Origin: Pelecanus crispus
Taxonomy: Eukaryota > Chordata > Aves > Pelecaniformes > Pelecanidae
DNA length: 64,000 bases
Reading direction: 5' to 3'
Assembly (NCBI RefSeq): GCF_030463565.1
Contig: NC_134660.1
Span: 2,679,501 to 2,743,500 of the forward strand
A program made the translations under genes and the position numbers. This document shows, piece after piece, positions 1 to 13,900 of the stretch (the stretch's first letter is position 1; each line of letters starts with the position of its first letter). The notes under the pieces are model-generated. The model had not been told where the DNA came from. It ran no database searches and was given only the letters and a program-made list of their open reading frames with translations.

Positions 1-119
1 GAGGGTGGGAGCTGATGGCCTCTTGCTCCTGAGAAAGTCTGAGCTTGAAGTACTCACTACGAACAAAGAGAACCCCGTGGCTCCAGAGAGTCAGCGCAAG
101 GGAAACCTGAGGGAACAGG

Positions 120-1477
120 CAGATGAGGACAGCTCCTTTTTATTGAAGAAAGCTTAAGTAAAAACACTTTTATTACATAAATATTAAAAAGGACAGAAAG
201 TCAGGACGAGAAGAAAAACACAGAAAACATTTACACAGACAGTCAAGAAATATCCCTCAATGCTATAGAAACGGCTCTACGAAGAGCAAAACGCAACGAG
301 ATAAATACTCCGGTGAAGTACTTCGAAGGGGAAGGGGAAGATGACGCTTCCCCGCTTCTGCTGAGGAACCCGAGCGCTGGAAGTGGCATTGAGGTGACAA
401 ACCAGCCTCACCTCGCAGTGCGCTGCACTCTTCGTGCAGTCGGGCACGTAGAAGCTGAGGGGAAGTTCTTCGTCCCTGGGAACAAACCGGCGGGAGAAGT
501 TTCACGCCGTCGAGCTGCCGCTCTGCACAAGCCTTTTCTAGCGCCAAGTATGGCGGCAGAGTGGCTCAGCACGGGGGGAACCTGCCGCTTTCCAACACGT
601 GCATTGGAATAACCGACCGGCTTTCCTGCAAGTTCGCACGGATCAAAGATGCTTGGATGGCGAACGTCTGTCCTGCCTCTGTCCTCCTCTCCGTCCATCT
701 CGCTCAGCTGGCACCGCAGAGACGCCCGCTGAGCTCTTTCACAGCACAAGGCACTGGCAGGCACAAGCATCTCTTACCTGAAGATGACCTCTGGGCTGAA
801 CTAGCTGAACACGGGGTTTCTTGGCAGCCAGACAGAAGATAAAACTGCCAGCGCTGAGCACAGTGGGGAGACAAGTCTGCACAAACCCCCATTACTAAAT
901 CTGAATTTAAAAAAACCCAAAGGCTAAAACTCAACACGGCAGAGGTTGAGCAACAGGGGCCTGCACAGGCATAAAGGACTGCAAAACAGAAAGAAAAACA
1001 CCACCATGGAGTTCTAAATGCCTACACCTCACTTGTTAACGTCTCTATGGTTGTGGAGTTAAAAGCTTATATATTTTATTATTTTTTAAGATATCTAAAG
1101 AGGAAGGTACCTACGTGAGAGGGTATTTTAAAGGATTTCATATGTTCTAAAGTCTACCTGAACATTAAAATGACCACAAAGTGTCAAAAGATTCCAGCTA
1201 GCTAATAGGTAAGAGGGAGTGCAACAACGTGGCACATGGCTCCAGTGTTCACAAGAAAGGGGGGAACGTTCCTGTTTAAACAAACCTAACTTATTTAAAA
1301 CCAAGAAAAAAATAGAACTGTATTCACTTGTAACAAACATTTTTGGACTAGCTTAAATTCAGTGAAAAAGATGTCCTAGTCGGAGATTAAGTTCTTTGGT
1401 GACAGCTCGTCAAGAGCTCTGCTGAAGGCTAGTTTGTAGATCAATTTGGATCAGCAGTTTAAAATCTTCATAAAAAT
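120..1477 (-). other. TOP2A: TOP2A 3' UTR
   Basis: AT-rich untranslated sequence follows the TGA stop at 1478-1480. Minus-strand AATAAA signals lie at 1075-1080, 169-174 and 139-144. Use of the last pair would give a UTR of about 1.35 kb; the first would give about 0.4 kb. The cleavage site itself cannot be read from sequence alone. Confidence 0.6.
139..174 (-). terminator. Two AATAAA polyadenylation signals for TOP2A
   Basis: On the minus strand AATAAA occurs at 174-169 and again at 144-139. Cleavage would be expected 10-30 nt further on, near 110-130. The remaining 5' edge of the window (1-110) shows nothing recognisable. Confidence 0.5.
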
Positions 1478-4400
1478 TCAAAACAGATCATCCTCATCGG
1501 ACTCCTCCAAGTACTGGACAGGCTTTTTGAGACGTCCAGGCCTGGTACGGGGCACGGCTGCTACGGGGCTGTGCGCACGAGCAGTTGAATCAAGAGTGAA
1601 GCTATCATCGTCTTCCAGCTTGGATTTCTGGAGGGAAAGCATAGTCAAGAAGTGAATCATGAATCTGAGCATAAACACGGAACACAATTAGCATAAAACG
1701 CACCACTGTGCCACGGGTAAGGTGGTTGTTGGGACTGATGAGACCAAACCAACAATCTGGGCTAAGGACGTGTGCCCGGGCCCCGCTTCTCCCCCACCTT
1801 CCCCACACCCAGCAATAAGGAGGAGCTTCTACCTCTGCCACGCTTTTCCTGCCAGAATAACCCACACCACACTTGTGGTACCCCCTCGGCTCTAACGGGT
1901 GGCAGAGTACAAACCTTTGCTGCAACTGATTTGGAAGGCTTGGAGCCAAAATCATCTGAATCGGAATCCAAAGAGCTTGGCTGCCTTTTGGTAACTTTCC
2001 AGCCCTTGGTCTGCTCAGACTTCTTGTCACCCGCTGCTGCAGCCTCAGAATCCAGGGATCCCTCCTTCACTGCTGTCTTGCCGGATTTGGGTGCAGCCTT
2101 TTTCTTGGCTAGAACATCCATGATGGACGGCTGGTTATCTGAAACAGAACTCCGCGTTTAAACCCTTGTTTTGCTGTCTGTCTTCTCATTCGGAGCTTGT
2201 GAATTACTTCCAACACAAATACGGCTCTGCACTATACTGCGAGGTCAGCACACAGGTCGTCTCATTTTGAAGCGTGGTTTTCTAGAAAGATTGCTCTTTA
2301 CTAAGATTATGAGAAATGAAGTTGTTTATCTGCTTAGTTCCACTACATTTAGAGGATCAAATTAAAATGTACCCAAAGCAATTTACAGACTATTTTAGAT
2401 TGAAAAGTCCTGAACTCTGAAGGCTGTGTAACCAATCTTATACCTTCAAAACTTTTGCACAGGGAAGGAATGAATTTAGCATCGATACCCAACAGTTACT
2501 TGTGGAGTTCTTTCTTACCTATATTTTGACATTTTTTAACAGTGTCTTGAAGCATGTCTCCAAGTTAAGCTGAAATGAGCAGGACGTTCTTGAACGATAG
2601 AGGCTTTCTCAATTTAGAAGTGGAAGAAACAGCTATTTTGCTGGGAAGTGACATACTACTTTACTGCTGGGATCAAAACCAGCTAGTGATGGAATATGCA
2701 AAAGACTCTGGGCAGTTACGGTTAAAAAACCCGAGTCAAATGCCGTAGATTTACGAGGTCAAGCTAGCGCTAAATAGATCAAGCTACCCCAAAGAAGCTT
2801 TTCTTCTTCCTGGGAAGCAAGCTACCAAGTAGCTTTCTTCCCAAAAAGACATGAAGTAGAACATTGACTGCAAGACACAAATTCCACTCGGATTATTTCT
2901 GCCAAGTATTACATAGCACTGTAGGAAACATTCACTTTTCCTGTTCCCAAACTAAAATTCACTCCCTTCAAGCATGTCTGAGATGAACTAGAACATGATA
3001 CGTTTGGAAGCAAACTTCTTCAAAAATGACAACAATGAGGCAACCTTTGCCACAAACCTCAGATCTTTTCTGAAATTAAAACCTAAGTTATTCAGGCCTC
3101 TAAATGTCTAGCAAAATCACTCAGACTTGTTTCCCATGGGAATAATAATTGTTATCTAAAAATGATCTTACTAAACTTTGCCTTACCCTTAGTGGCACTG
3201 GTCGTCTTAGCTGTTTTTTTAGATACGGCCTTACTGCGAGGTGCAGAGACAGAAGGAACTGCAGGAGCTTGACTCACATTTTCATTAGCAACATCTTGGA
3301 CTTGAACTGAATAAAGAAAGCAGAAAGGAAGTCTAAAATAGTCAAATTATCTACTCTGGCTATAAAGATTAGAGCAGAAGGAAATAATTTTCATCCACTT
3401 TATAAAAAGAACAACTATTAAAACTGGATTAATCACAAATTCAAGTTAGAAATGGACAAAAAGTCTGGTGCACTGAAACCAGCTTGTACCCTAGCATCAA
3501 AGTTTCTTTGCAAGACCTTGTGACTAATGTCTGCCTTTGTCAGCGTTAAGCACTGGTCAGAATGCCCGGTGCACTCTCGTGGGGTTTTAGGAAAATCAAG
3601 GTTTAGAAGGTCTTGTACTCACCAGGGACAGCGCTTTGCACCGGCTTTTGCTTGGGAGCTTTAGCTGCTTTTTCAGTGGTTTCCCTAGAATACAAAACCC
3701 CAAGATTTTTTCCAACTTACAATGCACTAAACAGGTGCATTGATGAAAAAGAGCTATTAATTTCTCTATAGCGTTAACACTAGAAGCACAACTAATTTCC
3801 AGTGACTAGGTGGAGAAATACTCACTTTGGAGCAGCTCTGGGCTTGGGAGCAGGTTTTTCTTTTGAGTTTGTATCTGATTCAGTGTTGCCTTCACTGTTG
3901 CCCCGAAATTCAGAATCCTCATCTGAGCTGGAGAGATTTGCATCTGAGTCCGAACTGATTACGGTCTTGACTTTGGCTGATGAAACGACACAGATGTATT
4001 ATTTTACACATTTGGCAATATGCAGCTCAGTTTCTTTTTCAATATTTTAGCTGCAGGTATTAAAAATTAAAGATCTGAATAAAAACAAGCAGATACTGAG
4101 ACTGCCAGTGAGAAGACTCCAAATCACAAGTATATTCTGGGCTCGCTTACGAATGACACATTTGATTTGCCAAGACAGTTGTGGAATTAAGACCAATAAC
4201 CTTATTTCTCTAGTTGCCCATTTCTGCTTTTCCTTGAAAAGCATTGTGAAAATCTGCTCAAATGGCAGAAATATTTAGTTGTTATATACAGTAAAATAAA
4301 TAAGCCTCTTAAAAATTATTTCTGACTGAGATCTCAGACTGTGGGAGCTCTCTAAACAGTCTGTTCAATTTTCTCCTCCACAGACTGCCCCTCTTCTGCA

Positions 4401-4958
4401 TTTGTGTCGTCACTCACCTGCTGCTCGGCGAACCACTCTCTCTCTTTGAGGAGGTGCTTCAAAATCAGACTCTGAATCAGACCCTGTGTCAGACCAAGGG
4501 TTCCGTTTCTTCGTTTTCTTTAATGGCTTAAATGGTAGAGTGGCCTGTCTCTTAGCACCTGAAAAATATTGGGAGGCAGGATGAACCAGCAAACTTCCAT
4601 GTGTACTTCAGGTTCAGCAGTTCAAGCTCAACTTAGAAACACATCACTAAATTCAGAGGATTCTGGCTTAAACAGAAAAGAGAAATAGTAATCTATCCCG
4701 CTTGACTGTTATCCAGGATCACTTTCTCATCTTGCCTAGTTTTTCCAAAAATACTGATCCTAGATGTTACTCACCACCTTCAGGAAAAGGTCAGATAACC
4801 AAATTTACAACCCTTCCCCTCACTTTCCATTGATGGAAAAACACGTAAAAGTGTTTACCTCGCTCAGTATTAAACTTCTGCGCTAATCTCTGCTTAAGAC
4901 CTGAAGACTCTTTGTCTCCTGATGTGTTTTCTTCTTGACTCTCATCATTTTTTTCACT
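1478..4958 (-). other. TOP2A: TOP2A C-terminal regulatory tail exons (29-35)
   Basis: These seven exons encode the disordered, Ser/Asp/Lys-rich C-terminal domain used for chromatin retention, nuclear import and phosphorylation control. Acidic serine clusters (for example SDSDSDDF in exon 34) alternate with basic KKTKKR-type stretches in exon 30. This part diverges fastest between species, so assignment rests on splice-phase continuity and the conserved terminal motif. Confidence 0.88.
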
Positions 4959-7900
4959 CTGAAGATACAAGCAGATATCAAATAGTGAGTCAGCTCTCAC
5001 CATTAGAAGAGGCACACAGAGTAATGTAGAAAGGGGCTGCTTATTTTAGATGTATGAAAGTTAGTGATACAAGAAATCTGAGTTTGTGAAACAGACTGCG
5101 TGTAAAATTGATTACAGCCAAGTAAATCAGACATGATCTGTCCCCAGATCAGGTGACTTAAAATGCAAAATCCAACATTAACAAAAACAGGAACTTTGTC
5201 CCCATTCCTGAGAGCGCATTGGTACCGCCTTTGTGTGCTGATGGTACTGCTCTAGGGAGTGTTGAGGATGCAGAATTGAACAGGGTGGGTTAAAAACAAC
5301 AGTGCAAGTTATTTGGAAAAACTGTTAGTTGGAACCATCTGTAGGAAAGGAGCAATATGTCCTGGCTTACAGGTCAAAACAGGTGAGGGGATATTTTGAT
5401 TTTCGATGTTGCAAATGGCATAATTTCAACTAGCCCTATAAAAAGAGTTAAATCTTCTTTATCTCCTTCATATCGAGAACAATAATGGCATGAAGTGGCT
5501 GAAAGCATTACTGGAAATGCAAAGGCTGTCCTAGAGAAGTGAATTTACTAGCTACTTCCTGCCCCAAGACACCTAGAACAACCTTACTTGCATCTACCTT
5601 TTCATTTCTAAGCTGCCGGCCCAGCTCTGACATTGTGATTTATGCTCTTGCCAAAAGATTTCCCTCTAAGCCATCTCCTGATGCGTTAGCGAATCTGTTC
5701 TCCTTTAGACTGAGAAACATCCATTTCCAGTGTTCCCCATGTCCTAAGATTCTGTCCCTCTCCCCGAACAGCTGCTTCATCAGGACAAGTTCAGCTAACA
5801 AGAACTTGCATTTCTTTAGGACTGTACTGAAGAGGATGTAAAGATTAAGCATTTGGAATGTTCCTTTTTACCTTTATTTTCTTTTTAGTTCTCTTCTCTG
5901 CCTCGGCCTTCATCTCTGCAGTTATCTGAGGAACAACCCTCACGCCATGAGGTGATGGCATCACTTCCGTCAGTTGCGCCTTCTTCACCTTCGTTTTCCC
6001 TCCTTTCACCTTTAAAGGTTTACCAGCAAACCCTGCCATCTCATCCTGAATTTGCTTGGCTTCCACTGCCTGCAGAGGTGAGCATAAAATAATACAGCCA
6101 TGAGAATACCAAAGAAACAAGGTACTACTGAAAAAACCCCACCATCACAGCCCTTGCAGTAAAGCACTCTATACTTGCTGATGGATTTCCTACCATCAGT
6201 TTACATGAAGCTTCCCACTCTGCCACCGATTTGCACATTTTCAAGCAATGATTTAAGCCAGAGCTATAGTCTGGTTACTTGAGGAGTAAGAAGAGACACA
6301 GGCAGTGACCAGGTGTGATAGTGCACAGACACTGGCCCACAATTTGGGCTCTGTTCAGTAAAGTCCAGCTCCTCCCTCACCTTTTCAGTGTCCAAAAAGC
6401 CCTTTGATCTACATCTCCTCAGACTATATCCTAGTATGAGTTTTCTCTCAAGCCCTCCTAAAACTCCACTATTCAGACTGGTAATTGACCTCCTTCCAAT
6501 GGCCACCTTTGTGGTTTGACTGGCCCAGAGCAGTGCTACTCCTATCCAAGCTAGGAAGGGGAAGAAAGCTTTCATTCTCCTTAATGAGTGCAAGACATAG
6601 GAGTTATCATTTTTAGTTTCCTTGTTATGACAAAAAAGTCAATAAAGAGCCGGCAGATAAGACTACAAGGGAGTCAGTCATCTGCACTTAATGCTGACAT
6701 ACATCAAGTTCTTCAACAAAGACAGCAAGGTCTTCCTTCCACAGATCAGAGGCACTCTTGCACTTAAGGTTTTCCAGCTCCTTTTCCTAAAGGGAATCAC
6801 AGTTGATAATCATTAGTCACATACTTTAATCCACCATTAAAAAAATACATTATATAATATTGCTTTTCTAAGAAAAGGAAGGAACATACTTTGTTATCTC
6901 TCTGCTTACAGAGCTCATCTTTCTTCTCTTTAGTCAGATACCAAAGGGGCATGTTCAGCAGATAGTTGAAGTCTGGTCCGGTAGCTGCAACTGATTCTTT
7001 CTCACTCTCTTCCTCCTCCTCCTCTTCTTCCTGAGACATGGATTTAAAACAAACATTGTCAACAAAATATTGACATACAAGGGTAGGGCTATTGACCAAA
7101 TTTGGACTGCCTCACAGGTATTCCATGTGCTTATGGTGTCCTAGACTCTTCTAGAACAATTCAGAATTGGAGAGAGATAAAGTTATGCTTCTTAAAGCCT
7201 CAGCTGCTATTGCACAGAGGAATCCATCTGCAAAAATAATTCTCCAAATCTCTTTTGCTCTACTCCATTTGACCTCTCTGTCTTGATAGTTCAGATTGTC
7301 TCCTAGGCTACTTAAACCCACCATCTTCCTCACAGCCCTTCCACAACTGTGTCCCACGGGCAGAAGGAAACCTTTAAAGAACAGCAGAAATTGCTGTGGC
7401 AGGAGGACGTGACCTGACAGGCTCAAACCTGAGACTAGGTCTCAGTGCCTTCTGAACAACAGACTGGATTTTTGCTTGTTTTATGATTCCTATCACAGAC
7501 ATACCAGACACGCAGGCCCTTGAATCCTACAAACTGAAAAGCAGCTTGGGCTTCTTCCTACAAATTATGAAGCTTCAGAGAGAGGGGCCAGTCTGGATCT
7601 ATTTAAAGAGGATTATGGAAACACTACCTTGTTTTGCGATTCCTTCCAAGCCTTCACTGGATCCGATTCGTATCCTCTCTGGATAAGAACTTGAATCAAC
7701 TCTTTCTTGGGTTTGTTTTCTGTAAACAGACATTTCAGGATTGTCGGTTAGTGACCACTACCACTTCAGTGTTAGGAAAGACAGATGAGCTTTAAATTTT
7801 GGATCCCATGGTTCTAGCAGCTCAGCATTCTATCGGGCTCTAAACCAGCCTTTCCTCATCAGAGGTGGGACATGTGGAAGAGCCTGAAATAACACCTAAA

Positions 7901-10900
7901 AAGTTCCTACTTAGCAGGCGATTTGTCAGGTCAGCATTGCTCCTATACCCATCAGGAACACCTGCCAGAGCACTGTAAATATTTTTCTTCTTCATTTCCA
8001 TATATGCTTTTCCCCTGCCCTAAGTAGTTGTTGAACTTGGAAAAAAAGGTGTGACGGTATCAAAAAGGTTTCACGATAACAAGCAGGCAGGTGGAGGCCC
8101 CCCCATCCCCGATAGCACTCAAAGGCTTTGATATAGCTTGCACCTCATTAGACTTCACCTGGGCAATTTATGCTAGAAGTGCCCCAACCAATGGAAATGC
8201 TTCAGCAGGAATTTGCTCCTTTTTAAGATATCAGAAGCAATCAGCCATGAGACACAAATACAAATGAAACCAGCTCTGTCAGCCTTGGAACTGCTTATTA
8301 CAAAACCCCAAGAAAATGCATTTCAAGGGAATTATTTCTGTTCCTGAGTCAAGTCAAACAGACACAGGGATTATTGGGCTGCCCTCAGACACAAACCACA
8401 AAGCATCTTATGACACTTTGTCTAGCTGCACCCTCCATGAATGCGAGTGAAATACAGACTGCCTTTTAGACTGAGGTGGAAAAGTTGATTGAAAAATTTG
8501 AATGCTAGGAACAAAGACCTGTTTCTTTTTCTAGCTCATGATTCTCAGATGCTGCTAACTTGAGTATCTTCTAAGTCTGAAACCCCAATCCACTGAGAAC
8601 ATGATTCGGAATATTTGTGCAGAGGTTCACAAAGATAACACAGAGAGATAGGGGTACTTGAAAAGTATGCATTTGAACAGAAAACACTACCCCTTTCTCA
8701 CCCCACCAGTACTTAACTCTTATTTCCTACAGAAACAGATAGGAATTATTGCTAAGCTATTAAGAAAAAATTCTACTCTCAAAATAGTGTCGAATACACA
8801 GTAGGAAAGCTGTAGGAGTATCCCGTTTTATTTACTATGTGCATAAAGCTCTACAGACCAAGGATACTCTGTGAAACATTTTCCTCTTGTATGTTACTGG
8901 AACAGAAAGATAAGCTCTGGTGTAGTTTGTTAAGAGCCAGTCCAGGGCTGAGGGGGTGCTGACAGAACTCAAGGGAGCACCTAGTTCTTCTCCCAGTTTC
9001 ATAAACCAAGTAACCAAGAACAACGCATACCGATCACAATTTTGCCATCTATTTTCTCCAGGATGAAACGAGCCTGGTTGCTCAGTTTTGCAGACTCGGC
9101 ACCTAGCATTCCAATAAGCCATTCTTTTCTCAAGTTGTAGTATCGGAGCCTGAGTTCAAAGAACTCCTTAAGAATATCCTGGGGAGAGTCGTACTTCTTG
9201 AGAAAGCCGACATGGTCAAAAAGAACCTAGACAAAAGAACACAGGCATTATGATGATAAAACTGATTTCCAAACCCACTGAAAATTACCTACAACACAGG
9301 TGTGATAGTACAATTGAATTATTAACCAACAAATTATAAAACAGTGTTGTTTTAGAAATTACTTCAGTTTACAAGCACAGCAGCAGAGACAATTTTAGAA
9401 TTTCAAAGCTTTTGAAAACACATAGTAGGGTTAAGGTTACTTGAATCTTAAAGCGATCGGTAGGATAAACATCTTGCATCAAGCTTCACACATTGTCAGA
9501 ATCCAGACATTCAATGGCCGTGCTGTTGTCACAACAAAGGTCTCTGTGAACTGTGTGATTTCAGATCACTTTGACTCATTCAGGCAAAACCATACCACCC
9601 TGGGCCCATTCCCAAGACAGTCTCTTGACCTTTTGCAGGTACATTTAGGAAGCCGATTTAAAACCAGTAAACAGCAGAAAAATTGAAGTGAATAGGTTAC
9701 TGCAAAAGAGTATTTTTGTTACACTCAAACATCTTTGAGTTAAACCAAGAACTTTCTTCAGTAAAATCTATTACATACCATGGAGTTGCATGTTAAATTT
9801 GTTTGGAGTTTGAAGACCTTATGCAGCCCCACTGCTTTAGCTTCAGCTAGTTTTTCTTCAGTCATCTTCACTATAAACTTCACTGTGGTGTCTGTGTGAT
9901 ATTCTTTATAGTCTGTGATTAGTGGGGGTGTCTTCTCAGTCCCATTTAACATTGGCTCCAGAACTTGCTCTTTATAAGTCTGAGAAAAGAATCAAAGTCA
10001 GACTCATGTTTTCCATGGAGACAAAAAGCTCCAAACCCCCTTTTTGCTTTACAGGGCACACTATACATTCCTGGGGCAAATTCACTGTTTATTACCTGTG
10101 TCCATGTTCTGACTGGCAGCTCAGTGATCTCAATGGTTGTAGAATCAAGGATAGACACTTCACCACTTATCACATACTGATTAGGTCCCAGCTCATCTAT
10201 TGTGCCTTTGAAATTCTTGTAACTAGGAAGCTAAGCAGAAGAGAAGACCGGATTCAGCTTTGTATTGATGCTTCTGTTTTTAAGCACTTGCATGAAATGC
10301 TCCAATATGGGCTCAATAAACTGATGAGCGAGACATGGTTTTTTAAATACATTATTTACCATTGGCAATGGCTCTTCTCCATCCATCAGACGACGAATGT
10401 TATTCACAACTTCCCTGATATCAAAGTTGGGGATCTTACAGGACCAGCCAGTACCAATCCCTTCTGCCCCATTTATCAGCACCATTGGAATGATAGGCAT
10501 ATACCACTCTGGCTCCACACGTTGATTGTCATCATATAGGAACCTCAGGACATTGTCATCCATTGGTGGGAAGAGCAACCGTGCTAGAGGGCTAGAATGG
10601 AAAAGAGAACATAAGCCCAAATTCTTGTCGCAGAACAGTGACCACCGTGCAAAAGGAACCCCCCAGAAAACAAACAAAACACATAAATCAGGTTTATTAC
10701 TACCAACCAGCCTTAGCCATAGTGCTTGGCTGTCTACGTTAGGAAACGAGGCTTCTAGAGTAACACTCAAACCAGAGATGCATCTTCAGCAATCTCACCA
10801 ATCTCTACACGTTCCTACATGGGACCTTAAGCTCGTACTTTATGTAAATTAGACATTTAATGTCTGTGAAGGCTCCAGTTCTCTATACCTTGCTTTAGCA

Positions 10901-13900
10901 CAAACATACACGTGCTCAAGTAACAGATTTGACCAAGTTCAACCTGAGTGACCATTGGGTCACAGACTATAGTGCTGTACTTTCAGATACTATAACTTCA
11001 GTCTCCCAACTCAAGTTCATTTTTTATTATCCTACCCAAATTTCTCCCTTTGTTTTCTCTCCCATTTCCATATTCTCAGCTATACCTTTCTGTTGTCTGG
11101 GATGATAACAGTTTCCAGATCCGAATCTACCACCCAAATCCCACTTCAATTGTTGCTACTCTGAGTATGCAAGTAATCCAAAGTTTTAAAGGGAAAAAGT
11201 AAATTAATTTTTCATTTTAAATGCTGTAAAATTGAGTCCTGTAATACGCTAAGAATATTTAAGACCGTAAGAAATCTTTAATGCTGACCTGAGCATTGTA
11301 AATATGTATCGAGGGCTGGCAGAGTCTTTCCCACCATGCAGCCTTGTGCCAAACTGACCAATAGGCTGTAGCAAGTTGAGGTTGTTACTGCCCACAAAGT
11401 TCTGAGCTAAGTTAATAATTGTCATCATCAGCGATGCCTGCAATAAAGGAAGGTTCAAAGCTAAAAATGCAGAATTCTTCATTGAATGGACAAAGTTAAA
11501 GGCAAAATTCACACCAAGAACAGAATTGATATAGAGGATAAACTCAACTAATAAAATACTAGAGGAAACTCTTGCTGAAAGTGCATCCCAAGACCCTCCA
11601 GTCTGGATGACTAGATATACTCCAGTGACCCACGATACATTGATATCTGCTTGTTCTTGAAATCTCCAATGAAAGATTCAATCGGTCTCACAAGGGAAGC
11701 TTGTTTTAGTGCTTAACTTCTTACCAAGGTAGAAAGGCTATTAACATCTGCCTATATCTATCACAAATAAAGCAGGTTTTTCCTGTTTCCTCAGTTTTGA
11801 ATGAAATATAATCCCATAAAGTCTAGGTAGGACAGGCAGATTGACCGACCTCAGATTAAATTAATACTGAAAAATTAATAGCGGATATACAGCCACTTTG
11901 CTTTGGTGTTTAGACTCAAACATCTAATCCTGCTTTAGAGGCATCTTAACTGTCAAGTCAACAGAAGGGCTTTTTTGCCTTTCATTTAAAAAGCATTTTG
12001 CACAACCAGGACAGGTTCTTACTTCACCATGATGGTATGAGGACATCTCAGCTACAGAACCAGCCAGCTGAGCAACCTTCACCTCCCGCTTATCATTTCG
12101 TTTGAAACATGTGAAAAGAACTTTTCTTTGACCTGGCTTCAAGCCTGTATAAAAAAGAAAAGACCTTGTGATTAGAATGCACAATGTATTTCACTTCACT
12201 TCTGCTCTCTAGAGACTAAGAACTACTTATACACCTAAAGATTCTACACCAGGAGAGTAAGGTACTTGCAATAATATACCACAAAATGGACAAGACGTTT
12301 AATCCAAAGATTAAAAAACTTGGACAGCAGAAAATGGACTTTGGAACACTGACACTGAAAACTCAGCAGGTTACCCTGATTCTGATGATATGACATACAA
12401 ACACCCATTTATTAAGTTCTGGGGAATGCACTATGAGGAATCACTATCTTGAAATAACTTACCATCAACCAGTGACGGGATTGATCTTTCATTATCTGAG
12501 TTTGAGAACAGGACTAACTCCTTGTTGATGAAGTCGTTGTATGTTAGGCAATTAGTGTTTTTCCCATATAGGTATTCCTAAGAAAAACAGGTGCAAGATT
12601 GCTTTAATTTTAACAAGGTCTAATCTGTTTCTTAGCTCATACTTGGCTGATTTCACTAAAATGGAAGCTCCCTGTAAGACTAGCTAAACACAGATCAAGT
12701 GCTGACATTCTTAGCCTGGCAAAGTGAAACATCGCTTCCCATGATGCAGGCCCATTTTTTTTGAGAAATAAAGTCTTCATACAGTCCTGCTCGAGTTATC
12801 ATTTTCTATTGATAAAGTAATTTGAAAGATAAGAGTTAAACATGAAATTAGCTGTTGGACAATCGACAATGAGGCTACACTGATGAGAGAAGAAGCCGCT
12901 CTGCAAAATCCTGAGACATTTTAACTGTCCCGTAATCCAGTGACTGACTCACTGACTCTGAGCTGCATGCAGCTCTAGCATGCCAGACTGAAGGCGAGAA
13001 CAGCCCCAGGGAGAGAGAGGAAACCAGTTTCCTTCATACACATAAACCTTTTACCTCTGGCTGACCATGCAGCTTCCGTTGTCTTCTATCCTCCATGAAA
13101 TTAGTCAGCCACTCCTTTCGCTCTTCTACCTTCTTCTTGCTAAAGGCCTGTATATTACAAAATGAGAAGTAACTCAATTCGAGGACATTCTGTGGTGCAC
13201 CCTATTGGATCACTTGAGAAAAAGAAAGCATACAGGAAGAGTTTAGCATGTTATTCTCCCGGATAAACAGGCTGACTTGATAGCCCAAGAAGTGCGCTAA
13301 AAGGTTCTTGCAGCTAAAGATACTAAGAGCATAATTTCCACCAGTCTTCAGGAGACATGGTAGTTAGGTTTAAATGTATGGATTTTTAACATAATAATGG
13401 AAAACTAAAGCAGATTTGGGCAGAAGTTAATATTTTGGGGGAAAACTTGTTTTTTTGCCATTGCCTAATAGCTCAGAATACTTAAGAGTCAATGCTACCA
13501 AAGGTGAAGAAGTTCACAGAAGCAAGGACTGTTTCAATCCACCGGTGAACCATTTTGCAAGAAAATCTGGGGGAGAAAGGGGAGGTCTGACTTGGAGAAA
13601 ACTGCAGCAGAACATGCAGAAAAATGTTAAAGGAATATTTACTATTGTGTCTGAAAATGTCAATTGGTTTGTAGTGATTAGTTTGTTCTGAGCTATATTT
13701 AAAAACCATCATTAAAAGGGTACTCTTGGCCTGAGGTCTGTGGACAGATTTGCTTCTACTGGTTAGACTAAAGCCGTAGCCTTGGTAACAAAGAGATTGT
13801 CTCAAGCCCAAAGGCCTTTAAGAGCTTTTTAAGAGGAAATACGCAGCACTTGAAGCAGTAGAATACTAAAGGTAGTAAGTCAGCAATTAAATCAAGTGTT

